Notes: generated by a model from the letters alone, not told the origin. A stretch of DNA of 64,000 bases from Halobacteriales archaeon QS_1_69_70 (GCA_003021005.1 PXRI01000036.1:49022-113021); one strand, 5' to 3'. Counted from the stretch's first letter, positions 53,457-62,509 are shown. Program-made: numbers and translations.

Positions 53457-53885
53457 TCAACCGCGGGGCTCCGCGTCCGAATTTAGTCGAACGACGTCCT
53501 CGACGGCGTCGAACCCACCGTCGAACGAGTAGAGGTATTCGAGGTTCCGATGAGCCATCGCACCGGCGATGATGCCGTCGGTCAAAGAGAGGCCCTGCTG
53601 CCGTCGGAAGATGGAGCGCCCGGCGTCGAAATCTCTCGGCTCCGTCCGGACGATCTCGAAACCGTTGCTCTCTATCATCGCATCGAGGGTCTCGACGGCG
53701 ACGTCGTGGGTACTCCGCGCTTGGAGATAGTTGAGTATCTCCTCGAGGACGGTATCGAAGACGGCGCCAGTCGGGAATCGTCCCTGGTCGAACGCCGTAG
53801 TGATCGCACGGGCTCGCTCGTGGTTCTGGTCTTTCGAGAGCCGTGCGGCGATAATGACGTTCGCATCGACCACCGGACGACTCAT
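53457..53885 (-). CDS. PIN-domain toxin (VapC-like)
   Basis: 142 aa. PIN nuclease with acidic metal ligands at the expected places: VVDANVIIAARLS (first Asp), VLEEILNYLQ (Glu), GLSLTDGIIAGAM (Asp) and YLYSFDGGFD (last Asp). VapC toxins cleave tRNA or rRNA. Its ATG overlaps the stop of the AbrB-type gene (ATGA), the standard vapBC arrangement. Confidence 0.82.
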   Translation of the reverse strand: MSRPVVDANVIIAARLSKDQNHERARAITTAFDQGRFPTGAVFDTVLEEILNYLQARSTHDVAVETLDAMIESNGFEIVRTEPRDFDAGRSIFRRQQGLSLTDGIIAGAMAHRNLEYLYSFDGGFDAVEDVVRLNSDAEPRG

Positions 53886-54133
53886 CCTGAGTCCCCGCGG
53901 ACCAGGTCGTGGTCCGTCGCCGCGTCGGTTTCCTCGCCGATGTCGACCGGCTCGAGGTCGGCGAACGCGCCGTACCGCTGCTCGACCACCTCGACGGAGA
54001 GGGACCCGTCCACCTCCACGCTCCAGCGAAGGGTGTCACCGGCGTCGATGCCGACAGCCCGCCGGACGGCCGCCGGCACGGTGACCGAGTAACTCTCGTT
54101 CACGGTTGTCTCGTCTTCAGCTCGCTCCGACAT
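53882..54133 (-). CDS. AbrB/SpoVT-type antitoxin (VapB-like)
   Basis: 83 aa. A swapped-hairpin AbrB DNA-binding domain, SYSVTVPAAVRRAVGIDAGD followed by TLRWSVEVDGSLSVEVVE, and an acidic C-terminal tail that would neutralise the PIN toxin encoded immediately downstream. Likely autorepressor of the pair. Confidence 0.82.
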   Translation of the reverse strand: MSERAEDETTVNESYSVTVPAAVRRAVGIDAGDTLRWSVEVDGSLSVEVVEQRYGAFADLEPVDIGEETDAATDHDLVRGDSG

Positions 54134-54213
54134 GGTTCGGCTTAGGCGGCCGACGCGGAAGTAATTTGGTGTCTAATTACCCGTTTCGCCGCCGGGCGGC
54201 CCGGCCGTCAGCC

Positions 54214-56856
54214 CTACTCCGCTATGTCGATGGCCGGCCGCCCGGGTTCGGCCCGCGAGGCGACGTCCTCGGGCGCGTCCGCGGCCCGCAGTACCCGAAC
54301 CTCGGCGTCGAACTCGCGTTCGAGGAGCCACGCGGCCGCCCGCAGCGCCGCGTGCTCCGTCTCGGGGTCGAGCGGCTCCGTGAGCGCCTCCCGCTCGGCC
54401 TGGAGGTCTTTGCCGTAGTCGGCGGCGGTCTCGCCGTGCCGTTTGATGTCATCGTGCTGCATCAGTTCGCCGACAAGGTTGTCGGCGGCGCTCTCCAGGG
54501 CGATCCGGAGGGCCTCGTGCTTCCAGGCGGGTGTGACGACGATGTCGATGCGCTCGGGCTCCGGGATGCCGGCGACGTCGCTGATCTCGCGGACGTCCTC
54601 GCGGGTGTTCTCGACGAGGCGGCGGCGCTTCCGGGTCGTCGCGCGGTCGGCGTCGGCGGCTGGCCAGGCGGCGTCGACGACGAACCCCTCCCGGCCCAGT
54701 TCGTCCCACAACTCCTCGGCGATGTGGGGGGTGACGGGCGCGAGCAGTCGCAGGGCGACCGACAGCCCGCGCTCGAAGACCTCGGGGTCGACGGCGGTGT
54801 GCTCGCGGTACTGCCGGACCGTCCCGACGAGGTCCTGGACCTCCCGCAGCGCGGTGTTGAACGTCAGATCGTCGTACTCCGGTGTGGCGACGGCGACCGC
54901 GGCGTCGGTCTCGTTTTCGACGTAGTCGGCGACGGTACCGGGGTCGTCCGCCCGCGGGATCTCGCCGGCCCCGTAGTCCTCGACGGTCGTCTTCAGCCGC
55001 GTCAGGAAGGCGTGGGCCGACCGGACGCCCTCCTCCGACCAGTCGAAGTCCCGCTCCGGCTGGGCGGCCTGCATCATGAACAGCCGCGCGGTGTCGGCGC
55101 CGTACTCGGAGACGATGGCCTGCGGCGAGACGACGTTGCCCCTCGATTTGGACATCTTCTCGCCCTCCAGCTGGACCATCCCCTGGGCCAGCAGGTTCTC
55201 GAAGGGCTCGCGGTGGGCGAGGCCCTCGTGGTCGGCCAGCACCTTCTGGAAGAACCGCGCGTACAGCAGGTGCATCACGGCGTGTTCGATGCCGCCGACG
55301 TACTGGTCGACGGGCATCCAGTCGTTGGCGCGGTCGATGTCGAAGGGGGCATCGTCGATGTCCGGCGAGACGTAGCGCAGGAAGTACCACGAGGAGTCGA
55401 CGAAGGTGTCCATCGTGTCCGTCTCCCGCTCCGCGTCGGCGCCGCAGTCCGGGCAGGTCGTCGCCTTCCACTCGTCGACCTCGTCCAGGGGGTTGCCGGT
55501 GACGTTGATGAACTCCGGTAGCTCGACAGGGAGGTCCGCTTCGGGCACGAGCACGGGGCCGCAGTCGTCGCAGTGGACGACCGGGATGGGCGTGCCCCAG
55601 TACCGCTGCCGGGAGATGCCCCAGTCCCGCAGCCGGTAGACGGTCTCGAAGGCGGCGCCGTCGACGTCCTCGGTCAACTGCGTTCGGGCCGCCTCGCTGG
55701 TGAGCCCGGAGTACTCGCCGCTGTTGACCAGCACGCCGTCTTCGGTGTAGGCCTCCCGCTCGACGTCCGGCACGTCGGCGTCGGCGTCCGGCGCGACGAC
55801 CGGCCTGATGGGCAGATCCATCTTCTCGGCGAAGGCGTGGTCGCGGTCGTCGTGGGCGGGGACGCCGTACAGCGCGCCGGTGCCGACCTCCGACAGCACG
55901 AAGTCGGCCACGAAGACGGGCAACTCTTCGCCGGTGACCGGGTTGGTGGCGGTGAGGTCTGTCTCGATGCCGTTCGGCTCGTCGCCCTCCGGGTCGGCCT
56001 CCTGGTGGAGGAACTCGTGGACGGCGTCGTCCTCCTCGGCGAGCCGTTCGCTGACCGGGTGGTCCGGCGCCAGCGCGAAGAACGTCGCGCCGTGGATGGT
56101 GTCGAGCCGGGTGGTGAAGGCGTCGATCTCACCGTGACCCTCGAGTGTGAATGGCACGCGGCTGCCCTCCTGGCGGCCGATCCAGTTCCGCTGCATCTGC
56201 CGGACGGAGTCGGGCCACCCCTCTAGCTCGTCGATGGCCTCCCTCAGTTCGTCGGCGTACTCGGTGATCTCCAGGAACCACTGCTCGAGCTCCCGTTCCT
56301 CGACCGGGGTGCCGCAGCGCCAGCATAGCTCCTCGTCTTCTTCGACCTGTTCGTCCGCCAGCACCGTCTCACACGAGGGACACCAGTTCACCTCCGCGTC
56401 GCGCCGCTCGGCCAGTCCCTCCTCCACGAACCGTCGGAACAGCCACTGGTTCCACCGGTAGTAGCGGGGCCGGCACGTCGTGACTTCCCGGTCCCAGTCG
56501 TAGCCGAACCCCATCGCCGCCATCTGGTCCTTCATCCGGTCGATGCAATCGAACGTCCAGTCGCGGGGGTTGGTGTCCCGCTCCTTGGCGGCGTTCTCCG
56601 CTGGCAGGCCGAAGGCGTCCCACCCCATCGGGTGCAGCACGTCGTCGCCCTGCATGCGGCGGAACCGGGCGTAGGCGTCGGTGATGGTGTAGTTCCGGAC
56701 GTGACCCATGTGCAGTTCGCCGGACGGGTATGGGTACATGCCGAGGACGTAGGTCGGGTCGGCGACGTCGTCCGGCGTCCGGTAGGCGTCGGCGTCGTCC
56801 CACGCCGCCTGCCACCGCCGTTCGACCGCGGTGTGGTCGTAGCCGTCGTCGTGCAT
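54214..56856 (-). CDS. leuS: Leucyl-tRNA synthetase
   Basis: 880 aa class I synthetase. The HIGH motif is HMGH at residues 49-52 (YPYPSGELHMGHVRNY). Zinc knuckles are CPSCETVLADEQ/CWRCGTP and CDDCGP/CPDCGAD. The editing domain shows the T-rich region IDAFTTRLDTIHGATFFALA, and KMSKS is at about residue 567 (LEGEKMSKSRGNVVSPQ). The C-terminal anticodon domain is complete. The bacterial-type layout (CP1 editing position, zinc finger) is normal for haloarchaea. A TATA-like AGCTTAAGG lies about 40 nt upstream. Confidence 0.95.
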   Translation of the reverse strand: MHDDGYDHTAVERRWQAAWDDADAYRTPDDVADPTYVLGMYPYPSGELHMGHVRNYTITDAYARFRRMQGDDVLHPMGWDAFGLPAENAAKERDTNPRDWTFDCIDRMKDQMAAMGFGYDWDREVTTCRPRYYRWNQWLFRRFVEEGLAERRDAEVNWCPSCETVLADEQVEEDEELCWRCGTPVEERELEQWFLEITEYADELREAIDELEGWPDSVRQMQRNWIGRQEGSRVPFTLEGHGEIDAFTTRLDTIHGATFFALAPDHPVSERLAEEDDAVHEFLHQEADPEGDEPNGIETDLTATNPVTGEELPVFVADFVLSEVGTGALYGVPAHDDRDHAFAEKMDLPIRPVVAPDADADVPDVEREAYTEDGVLVNSGEYSGLTSEAARTQLTEDVDGAAFETVYRLRDWGISRQRYWGTPIPVVHCDDCGPVLVPEADLPVELPEFINVTGNPLDEVDEWKATTCPDCGADAERETDTMDTFVDSSWYFLRYVSPDIDDAPFDIDRANDWMPVDQYVGGIEHAVMHLLYARFFQKVLADHEGLAHREPFENLLAQGMVQLEGEKMSKSRGNVVSPQAIVSEYGADTARLFMMQAAQPERDFDWSEEGVRSAHAFLTRLKTTVEDYGAGEIPRADDPGTVADYVENETDAAVAVATPEYDDLTFNTALREVQDLVGTVRQYREHTAVDPEVFERGLSVALRLLAPVTPHIAEELWDELGREGFVVDAAWPAADADRATTRKRRRLVENTREDVREISDVAGIPEPERIDIVVTPAWKHEALRIALESAADNLVGELMQHDDIKRHGETAADYGKDLQAEREALTEPLDPETEHAALRAAAWLLEREFDAEVRVLRAADAPEDVASRAEPGRPAIDIAE

Positions 56857-56916
56857 GGAGGGGTCAGTTGTCGGAGGTGAGTGGCGGTTCGGCCCTTAAG
56901 CTTTCCATCCGGCGGT

Positions 56917-57912
56917 CTACCGCACCTCGGTGTCCACCAAGGCGTACGGCGTGCCCTCGTCGTCCTCGTTGGCGTGCTCGTAGACGACGTGGGCCGCGGC
57001 GACGTCCTGGATGGCCAGCCCGGTGGAGTCGAAGACGGTGACGCCGTCGTCGTCGGTCCGGCCCGGGCGGTCGCCGGTCACGATCTCGCCGAGTTCCCCG
57101 TAGAGGTCGTCGTCGCCGAGGGTGCCGGCGTCCCAGGGGACGTTGATCTCCCCGGAGTGGGTGCACTGCTCGTAGTCGTCGATGACCACCGTCCCGTCGA
57201 GCAGGATCTCCGGGTCGAGTTCCTGCTTGCCGGCGGCGTCGGCCCCCATCGCGTTGACGTGGGTGTGGTCGTCGACGTCGGTCGCGTCGACGACCGGCGA
57301 CTCGACGGGCGTGACCGTCGAGAGCACGTCGCAGGACGCCGCCTCGGCAGTTGTGCCGCCGCGGACGTCGAAGCCGTCCTCGAAGCGGTCGACGAACGCC
57401 CGGATCGCCGCCTCGTTCCTGTCGGCGATATGGACCTCCTCGATGGAGCGGACCTCGGCGATGGCCTCCAGCTGGGTGTACGACTGGACGCCGGCGCCGA
57501 CGATGCCGAGCGAGGTCGCGTCCGCGACGGCGAGGTGGTCGGTCGCGACGGCGGCCGCGGCGCCCGTCCGCTGGCGGGTGAGCGTCGTCCCGTCCATGAT
57601 GGCCAGCGGGAAGGCGGTCTCGGGGTCCGAGTAGACCATCGTGCCGATCACGGTCGGGAGGTCGTGGTCGTCGGGGTTGTCGGTGTGGACGTTCACCCAC
57701 TTGATGCCGGCGGCGTCCCAGCCGTCGGCCGCCATGTAGGCCGGCATCGACCGGAAGTCGCCGTCGTAGGCGGGCAGGTCGATGTAGGACTTCGCGGGCA
57801 TCTGGACGGCGCCGTGCTGGTAGGCGGCGAACGCTTCCTCGACGGCGTCGATGACGGCCGGCATCCGGGCGTTCTCGGCGACGTCACCCCGGTCGAGCAA
57901 CAGCGTCTCCAT
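56917..57912 (-). CDS. Alanine dehydrogenase / ornithine cyclodeaminase family (OCD-mu-crystallin)
   Basis: 331 aa NAD-binding enzyme. Substrate-site Lys in MPAKSYIDLPAYDGDFRSMP, Arg in MDGTTLTRQRTGAAAAVAT, and the Rossmann motif LGIVGAGVQSYTQLEAIA. Archaeal members include alanine dehydrogenase; ornithine cyclodeaminase and ketimine reductase are alternatives. It is 60 nt upstream of leuS on the same strand. Family is certain, substrate likely alanine. Confidence 0.82.
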   Translation of the reverse strand: METLLLDRGDVAENARMPAVIDAVEEAFAAYQHGAVQMPAKSYIDLPAYDGDFRSMPAYMAADGWDAAGIKWVNVHTDNPDDHDLPTVIGTMVYSDPETAFPLAIMDGTTLTRQRTGAAAAVATDHLAVADATSLGIVGAGVQSYTQLEAIAEVRSIEEVHIADRNEAAIRAFVDRFEDGFDVRGGTTAEAASCDVLSTVTPVESPVVDATDVDDHTHVNAMGADAAGKQELDPEILLDGTVVIDDYEQCTHSGEINVPWDAGTLGDDDLYGELGEIVTGDRPGRTDDDGVTVFDSTGLAIQDVAAAHVVYEHANEDDEGTPYALVDTEVR

Positions 57913-57999
57913 GCGGCGAGATTCACACAGCGGCCCCTTATACTGTCGGTCGGTGGCCGGCGACGCTCCGGAAGACGCCTCCGGGGCCGTGTCCTGGCA

Positions 58000-58057
58000 G
58001 GAACCCGTTTCCGGACCGGGTCCTGGCCGGAACCCCCTTCGGGACCGGGTCCTGGCC
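58000..58057. repeat. Two adjacent 29-bp direct repeats
   Basis: 58000-58028 and 58029-58057 are head-to-tail copies that differ at only a few positions around the fifth to fourteenth base. Each contains the near-palindrome ggaccgggtcc. They lie between the 3' end of the DUF5784 gene and the 5' end of the alanine dehydrogenase gene. A possible transcription terminator; too few copies for CRISPR. Confidence 0.7.
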
Positions 58058-58071
58058 CCGATCGGCCGGAG

Positions 58072-59067
58072 TCAGACCCACTCGACGGCCGGTCCGAGGT
58101 CGAAGGGGAGCCGGCCGTGGAGGTAGCCCTCTACGGTGCCCGACGGCCGGGCGCGGAACACGAGGGTGGGCTCGTGGCCAACCCCGGGCGTTTCGCCGCG
58201 GACGGCGGCCCACTCGTCGTCGCGGAACGAGGTGCAGTCGATGAACAGCGCCGCCTCGGGGTGGGTCGCGAGCTGCTCGGTCCGTTTTGCGCCGCCGGTC
58301 TCCCGGACGGCCGCGACCGGGTGGTCGGCGTTCGAGCGGCGGGCCGGCGGCGCCGGTCGGGTCACCTCCACCAGGTGGTCCTCGACGGCGAAGTCCAGCG
58401 CGTGGCCGCTGTCCTGCTCGACCTCCGGGACGAACTCGAGGCCGGCGTCGACAAGCAGCTTTGCGGCGGTGAACTCCGCCATCGTCGCGCGCATCCGGCC
58501 GACGTCGTAACCCGGGGAGGTCCCGAGCTTCGAGGCCATGGTGTAGCGGTGGGCGTCCAGCGCGCCCGTCGACAGGAGCGACTCGTAGAAGGCGAGGCCC
58601 TCCTCCCTGGTGGCGTCGGGGAACCCCGCGGCGTCCTCGTCGAAGAACCGTCGCGTGGTGTGGCGGCCGTCCTTCGAGCAGAACACGGGGAGGAAGAACC
58701 AGGCGAGGTACTCGGCGGCCGCGAGCCAGGGGTCGGTGAGTTCGACGCGGGCGAGGAGTTCGCGCTGGGCCCACCGCGAGACGGCGTAGGGCGCCTCGTC
58801 GAAGGTCTCCTTGTCGGTCCGCCACAGCGGTTCGGGCGTCTCGGTGTTGCCGAGCCAGTAGGCGCGGCCGGGGCGGGCACAGAACAGCGCGACGTCGCCG
58901 TTGTCCATCTCGATCCGGCAGGCGTCGTAGCGGTCGTCGGCGACCGGAAACCAGGGAGCCTCCAGGTGGGCGCCGAACGAGGATTCCAGCGGGGCGAACA
59001 GCTGCGACCGGACCCGGTCGCGGCTCCAGGTCTCGTTCGACCGGCGGAATCGGAGGGGCCCTGCCAC
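58072..59067 (-). CDS. DUF5784-family protein with PD-(D/E)XK-like motif
   Basis: 331 aa soluble haloarchaeal protein of the DUF5784 type, function unknown. The C-terminal half shows a nuclease-like arrangement: EFTAAKLLVDAGLEFVPEVE, then HALDFAVEDHLVEVTRP. Asp in strand 2 and Glu-x-Thr in strand 3 fit the D...(D/E)xK pattern (K replaced by T). The fold is related to restriction endonucleases, but activity is uncertain. The N-terminal half holds several aromatic motifs (EAPWFPVADDRYDACRIEMD). Monocistronic. Confidence 0.65.
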   Translation of the reverse strand: MAGPLRFRRSNETWSRDRVRSQLFAPLESSFGAHLEAPWFPVADDRYDACRIEMDNGDVALFCARPGRAYWLGNTETPEPLWRTDKETFDEAPYAVSRWAQRELLARVELTDPWLAAAEYLAWFFLPVFCSKDGRHTTRRFFDEDAAGFPDATREEGLAFYESLLSTGALDAHRYTMASKLGTSPGYDVGRMRATMAEFTAAKLLVDAGLEFVPEVEQDSGHALDFAVEDHLVEVTRPAPPARRSNADHPVAAVRETGGAKRTEQLATHPEAALFIDCTSFRDDEWAAVRGETPGVGHEPTLVFRARPSGTVEGYLHGRLPFDLGPAVEWV

Positions 59068-59188
59068 GGTCCCGGTAGGCGGTCGCGGCGTTTACCGGTT
59101 CCGTTCGACCACCGCCAGCACTTAAACCCCCGGGCATCAAGCCCGACACATTGATAGTGGACAACGCGGTAGTGAGTGTGTGGTTACC

Positions 59189-59362
59189 ATGTCAATGGGT
59201 GCCTATGACGAGGACGAACACGAACGCCGCGAGCAGAAGACCTCCAGCGTCGACGCGTCCTTCGACGACGAGCGGACCGACTACGAGGGCGACCTGGAGT
59301 ACGAGTCCGGCGACTCGACGGAGGCGCTCCTTGAACAGTTCGAGCAGATGAAGTCCCAGTGA
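59189..59362 (+). CDS. Small acidic protein, DUF5786 family
   Basis: 57 aa: MSMGAYDEDEHERREQKTSS, then an acidic middle and a C-terminal helix STEALLEQFEQMKSQ. The start MSMGAYDEDEHERRE is characteristic of DUF5786, a conserved haloarchaeal small protein of unknown function. ATG 59189 is therefore used and not a GTG at 59180. A TATA-like acttaaac occurs at 59121-59128. Confidence 0.8.
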   Translation: MSMGAYDEDEHERREQKTSSVDASFDDERTDYEGDLEYESGDSTEALLEQFEQMKSQ

Positions 59363-59476
59363 CGGCTGCGCGATTCTGGACGTCCCCACTCGGACGGTAA
59401 CGTGAACCCTCCTGGGAAGGGGTGACCCCCGGAACAACGACCACCCTTATCACTTGCTACCGTGTACCGACGGGTG

Positions 59477-59773
59477 ATGAGTGAGATCGTCGCGACCGAT
59501 GATGTCCTCGGTGGGGCGCCACGGATCGACGGGAGACGAATCGGCGTGCATCACATCGCCAAACAGGTGATCGATGCGGGCGAGCCGCCGGAACAGGTTG
59601 CTGCCGACTACGACCTCGATATCGCCGACATCCACCGGGCGCTCGCCTACTACTACGACCATCCTGACGAGATGCGGACAGTCGAATCCCAGCGGAGGAC
59701 GATTCCCGACGGGCTCCGCGTCGTTCGTGGCCCGGATGATCTCGATGGCCGGTCCGGCGTATCGACACCCTGA
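59477..59773 (+). CDS. DUF433 antitoxin-like protein, toxin partner not found
   Basis: 98 aa. A DUF433 winged-helix protein: GGAPRIDGRRIGVHHIAKQV, then AADYDLDIADIHRALAYYYD. DUF433 proteins usually precede and overlap a DUF5615 (PIN-like) toxin gene. Here the following 289 nt (59774-60062) hold only a 68-codon frame without PIN features, so the pair looks incomplete. ATG 59477 is chosen; GTG 59462 would add five residues. Confidence 0.72.
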   Translation: MSEIVATDDVLGGAPRIDGRRIGVHHIAKQVIDAGEPPEQVAADYDLDIADIHRALAYYYDHPDEMRTVESQRRTIPDGLRVVRGPDDLDGRSGVSTP

Positions 59774-60062
59774 GTGACGACCTGGATGGATCAACACTCT
59801 TCGTGCCCGGTACCTGGGTGTGACTCGGTCGTTCAGGGCCGCTTGCAGGAGACGGGTTCCACCGGAGTCTCAAGTATCGTGGCAGCTGGGCGACGCCTCA
59901 CGGAGCGATGGACAGTCCCCGCCGACATCCACTCCGGATTACTGTCCCGGAATCCCGAACTGGCGGCGTGGCAGCCGTAAGCCCACACTCGCATACCGGA
60001 ACACCGAGACCGATGCCTGAGCCGTGCTGCGTCGACTCTCAGACTCCCGCAGAGGCCCGCCG

Positions 60063-60575
60063 TCACTCCGAGATCAGATTATCGACGAGACGCGTGAACC
60101 GGTCGAGCATCAGGTCGGAGAGCGAGGGGGTGACGTCCTCGAGGAGACGAACCGTCTCCGTCGGCTCGGACGCGATCAACGTCACGTGGTTGTTCGCGTC
60201 CCGCTGTTTCTCGACGAGATCCTGTTCGACCAGGTGATCGAGGTGCCATTCGAGGGTGCTCCGCGCGATATCGAGGCTATCCGCCACGGCGGCCGGTTTC
60301 GAGCCCCCGTGTTCGAGCAGGTAGAACAGTATATCACGAGCTGTTTCGCGACGGAGAACGGCGATCGCCCCGCGTTCCCACGTGTCGTAGGCGGGTGTGT
60401 AATAGTGCGTCCGGCCGTAGAGGTGTTCTTCGACGATCCGATCCTGTCGCCGGAGTTTCTTGAGGTGGTACTGTACGTGGCCGGGCGCGAGGTCGAGGCC
60501 CCGCGTGAGTGCATTGAAGTGCTCGCCCGGGTGGGTGGCGATGTACTCGTAGATTCGGTCGCGTTGGTGAGTCAC
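60063..60575 (-). CDS. Two-winged-helix transcriptional regulator (ArsR-like)
   Basis: 170 aa with two wHTH units: IYEYIATHPGEHFNALTRGL with PGHVQYHLKKLRRQDRI, and ARDILFYLLEHGGSKPAAVA with STLEWHLDHLVEQDLVEK. This tandem form is common in haloarchaeal regulators. Start is GTG 60575, overlapping the stop of the membrane gene (GTGA). Last gene of a three-gene operon. Confidence 0.8.
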   Translation of the reverse strand: MTHQRDRIYEYIATHPGEHFNALTRGLDLAPGHVQYHLKKLRRQDRIVEEHLYGRTHYYTPAYDTWERGAIAVLRRETARDILFYLLEHGGSKPAAVADSLDIARSTLEWHLDHLVEQDLVEKQRDANNHVTLIASEPTETVRLLEDVTPSLSDLMLDRFTRLVDNLISE

Positions 60576-60979
60576 GGGTCGAAATCAGCCTCCGGGGACA
60601 CCATTCGAGCGTGATAGACAGCGGCGATGACGAGTGCCACGAGGGCCACATCGAGTCCGTGTTCGAGGACGTGATGTTCCGTCATCGAGACGAATCCGGT
60701 GACGGTGAAACCGGCGACAGCGGATCGGGCGAACAGTGCGATCAACGCGGCGACGATCAACAGATACGGACCTGACTGCCGACGGACGAAGCCCCCAAAC
60801 GCGAGCCCGAGCAAGACTGCTGTCCCGGTCGCCGCGACAGCGATGAGGGCAACCAGTGGGAGGGATTGGGACTCGACGAACCCGCTGTGTATCGGTAGGA
60901 GTCCCACCATTGCACTGACGTTAGCGCCAGAGCTACCTGAACGCGTCGGTACGGCAACCCCGATGGAGGGCGCTGTCAC
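60572..60979 (-). CDS. Small membrane protein, DUF7471-like
   Basis: 135 aa from GTG 60979, or 112 aa from ATG 60910 (MVGLLPIHSGFVE). Four hydrophobic stretches, e.g. LPLVALIAVAATGTAVLLGL and YLLIVAALIALFARSAVAGF, with a His-rich MTEHHVLEHGLDVAL before the last. Haloarchaeal DUF7471-type proteins beside wHTH regulators have this layout. Translationally coupled to the regulator; possibly a membrane sensor for it. Confidence 0.6.
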   Translation of the reverse strand: MTAPSIGVAVPTRSGSSGANVSAMVGLLPIHSGFVESQSLPLVALIAVAATGTAVLLGLAFGGFVRRQSGPYLLIVAALIALFARSAVAGFTVTGFVSMTEHHVLEHGLDVALVALVIAAVYHARMVSPEADFDP

Positions 60980-60994
60980 CCCTGAGTAGCGCGC

Positions 60995-62251
60995 TCAGCC
61001 GGCCACCACCGGCCGGGAAATGATCCACAGCGAGAGGACGGTGTATCCGACCATCAGACCGACCAGTGGCAGATGGCCGCGTCGGGCGGCACTCGGGGCA
61101 TCGTACCGGTCGACGGCGACGTAGTGGGCAGCGACCACGGCGACGACGTGGCCGAGGACGATGAGAACGACTTGCGAGCCCCAGAACAGCGGGAGCGACA
61201 ACCATTCGAGCGGACTGAACGGGCCGATCTGTGGTCGGAGCCATCCGATCGAAACCTCGAGCACCCGTCCGAGGTTGCGAACGACGTACGGGTAGTTGTG
61301 AGCAAGCTCGTATGCAGCGGCGATCGGTAGGACTGTCGGAGCAAACCATCGTGCGGCCTCCAACCAGTCGTGACCGGGACCCGCACCGAGTCGTTCGACG
61401 GCCCAGCTTCCCAGCGCGAAGGTACAGACGAAGCCGACGAGACCGACCACGTACAGAAGAACGCTCGTGCCTGCTCCTGTTCCGAGCGTGTCACGCACGC
61501 CGAACAGGATCCGCTGGAAGGGTCGCGTGTCGGTGAAGCCGTCGAAGCTCACCGTGTAGACTGTCGTGATGATGAAGACGACGAGCGGAACGCTGCCGAC
61601 TGGCCGGAGACAGCCATACCACGGTGGTCGGAGCGAGACTCGATACGCTCCGTCGGGAGTGTTGGAGATGTCGATGGCAGCGACGCGGCCGAACAACCGG
61701 TAGAAGACACCGAGTGGATCGGCGCGACGGAGCCACGCTGGTCCGTACAGTGTGGCCCCACCGATCATCGCGAGCGCATACACCGCGAGGGTTACGGTCG
61801 TCAGCCGTGGTGACCGGGGAATCACGGTCAGGTTTTCGATCACGCCGATCAGCACGACGAACCCGGCGACAGCGGGCCACGCTCCGAGAACCGACGGGTA
61901 GGCGCCGAGGACAGCGACCGTTTGACCTTCGAGCCGGACGAGCACGCGGTGGATAGCCCGCCACGGAGAGAGTGTCCGCCAGGGGTTGCCGAGGAGGATT
62001 GCGAGCAGGGCGACGCCCCGGAACCACACGGGCCACGTGAAGAGCGTCACGAAGTTTTCGGCCGCGACCTGACGGCCGAGGAAGCCGACGGCGAGTGCCG
62101 CCACGACGCCGGCAAAAAAGATGCTCTGTACCCCGTACCGGATTACGCGCCCAACCCTCGCTGGCACTCTCAGGAGCTGCCAGCGACGGTCGGTCGGTGC
62201 GTCGGCGTGGTCCGTGACGGCCAGCCAGAGCGCAGTCAGCGCAACGGTCAC
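60995..62251 (-). CDS. Multi-pass membrane protein; 5' end frameshifted
   Basis: 418 aa from GTG 62251, about eleven helices, no family recognised. The same frame continues upstream to about 62397 without a stop and encodes a signal-like RRWVSCSVRGGVAGLVLALG (ending PGVVSAHD), but contains no start codon. An ATG at 62403 (minus strand) lies one base out of frame. One added base after ATGG would give a normal signal peptide, so the true protein is probably about 50 residues longer. It heads the operon with the DUF7471-like and wHTH genes. Confidence 0.6.
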   Translation of the reverse strand: MTVALTALWLAVTDHADAPTDRRWQLLRVPARVGRVIRYGVQSIFFAGVVAALAVGFLGRQVAAENFVTLFTWPVWFRGVALLAILLGNPWRTLSPWRAIHRVLVRLEGQTVAVLGAYPSVLGAWPAVAGFVVLIGVIENLTVIPRSPRLTTVTLAVYALAMIGGATLYGPAWLRRADPLGVFYRLFGRVAAIDISNTPDGAYRVSLRPPWYGCLRPVGSVPLVVFIITTVYTVSFDGFTDTRPFQRILFGVRDTLGTGAGTSVLLYVVGLVGFVCTFALGSWAVERLGAGPGHDWLEAARWFAPTVLPIAAAYELAHNYPYVVRNLGRVLEVSIGWLRPQIGPFSPLEWLSLPLFWGSQVVLIVLGHVVAVVAAHYVAVDRYDAPSAARRGHLPLVGLMVGYTVLSLWIISRPVVAG

Positions 62252-62509
62252 TCCAGCACCCCAGTACAGAACCGATAGCGGAATCGGGGCAGTGAACCGG
62301 GAGCCGGAAACGTCATGGGCACTGACGACCCCTGGTCCCAGAGCGAGGACGAGTCCCGCGACACCGCCCCGAACACTACAGGAGACCCACCGACGTACGC
62401 CATCGACCGGATATAAAAAATGGCCGTGGAAAAGCCACTATGGTTCACCTCTCGAATTCCCGTCCGTGACGGGCAGTCTTTTCCGAACCCTCCAAAAAAC
62501 ATCCCGTAT

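Noticed and set aside
58000..58057. Possible CRISPR seed
   Set aside because: Only two units and no spacer between them; they are contiguous tandem repeats.
59774..59980. 68-codon frame after the DUF433 gene as its toxin
   Set aside because: No acidic PIN residues or DUF5615 pattern; likely chance frame.
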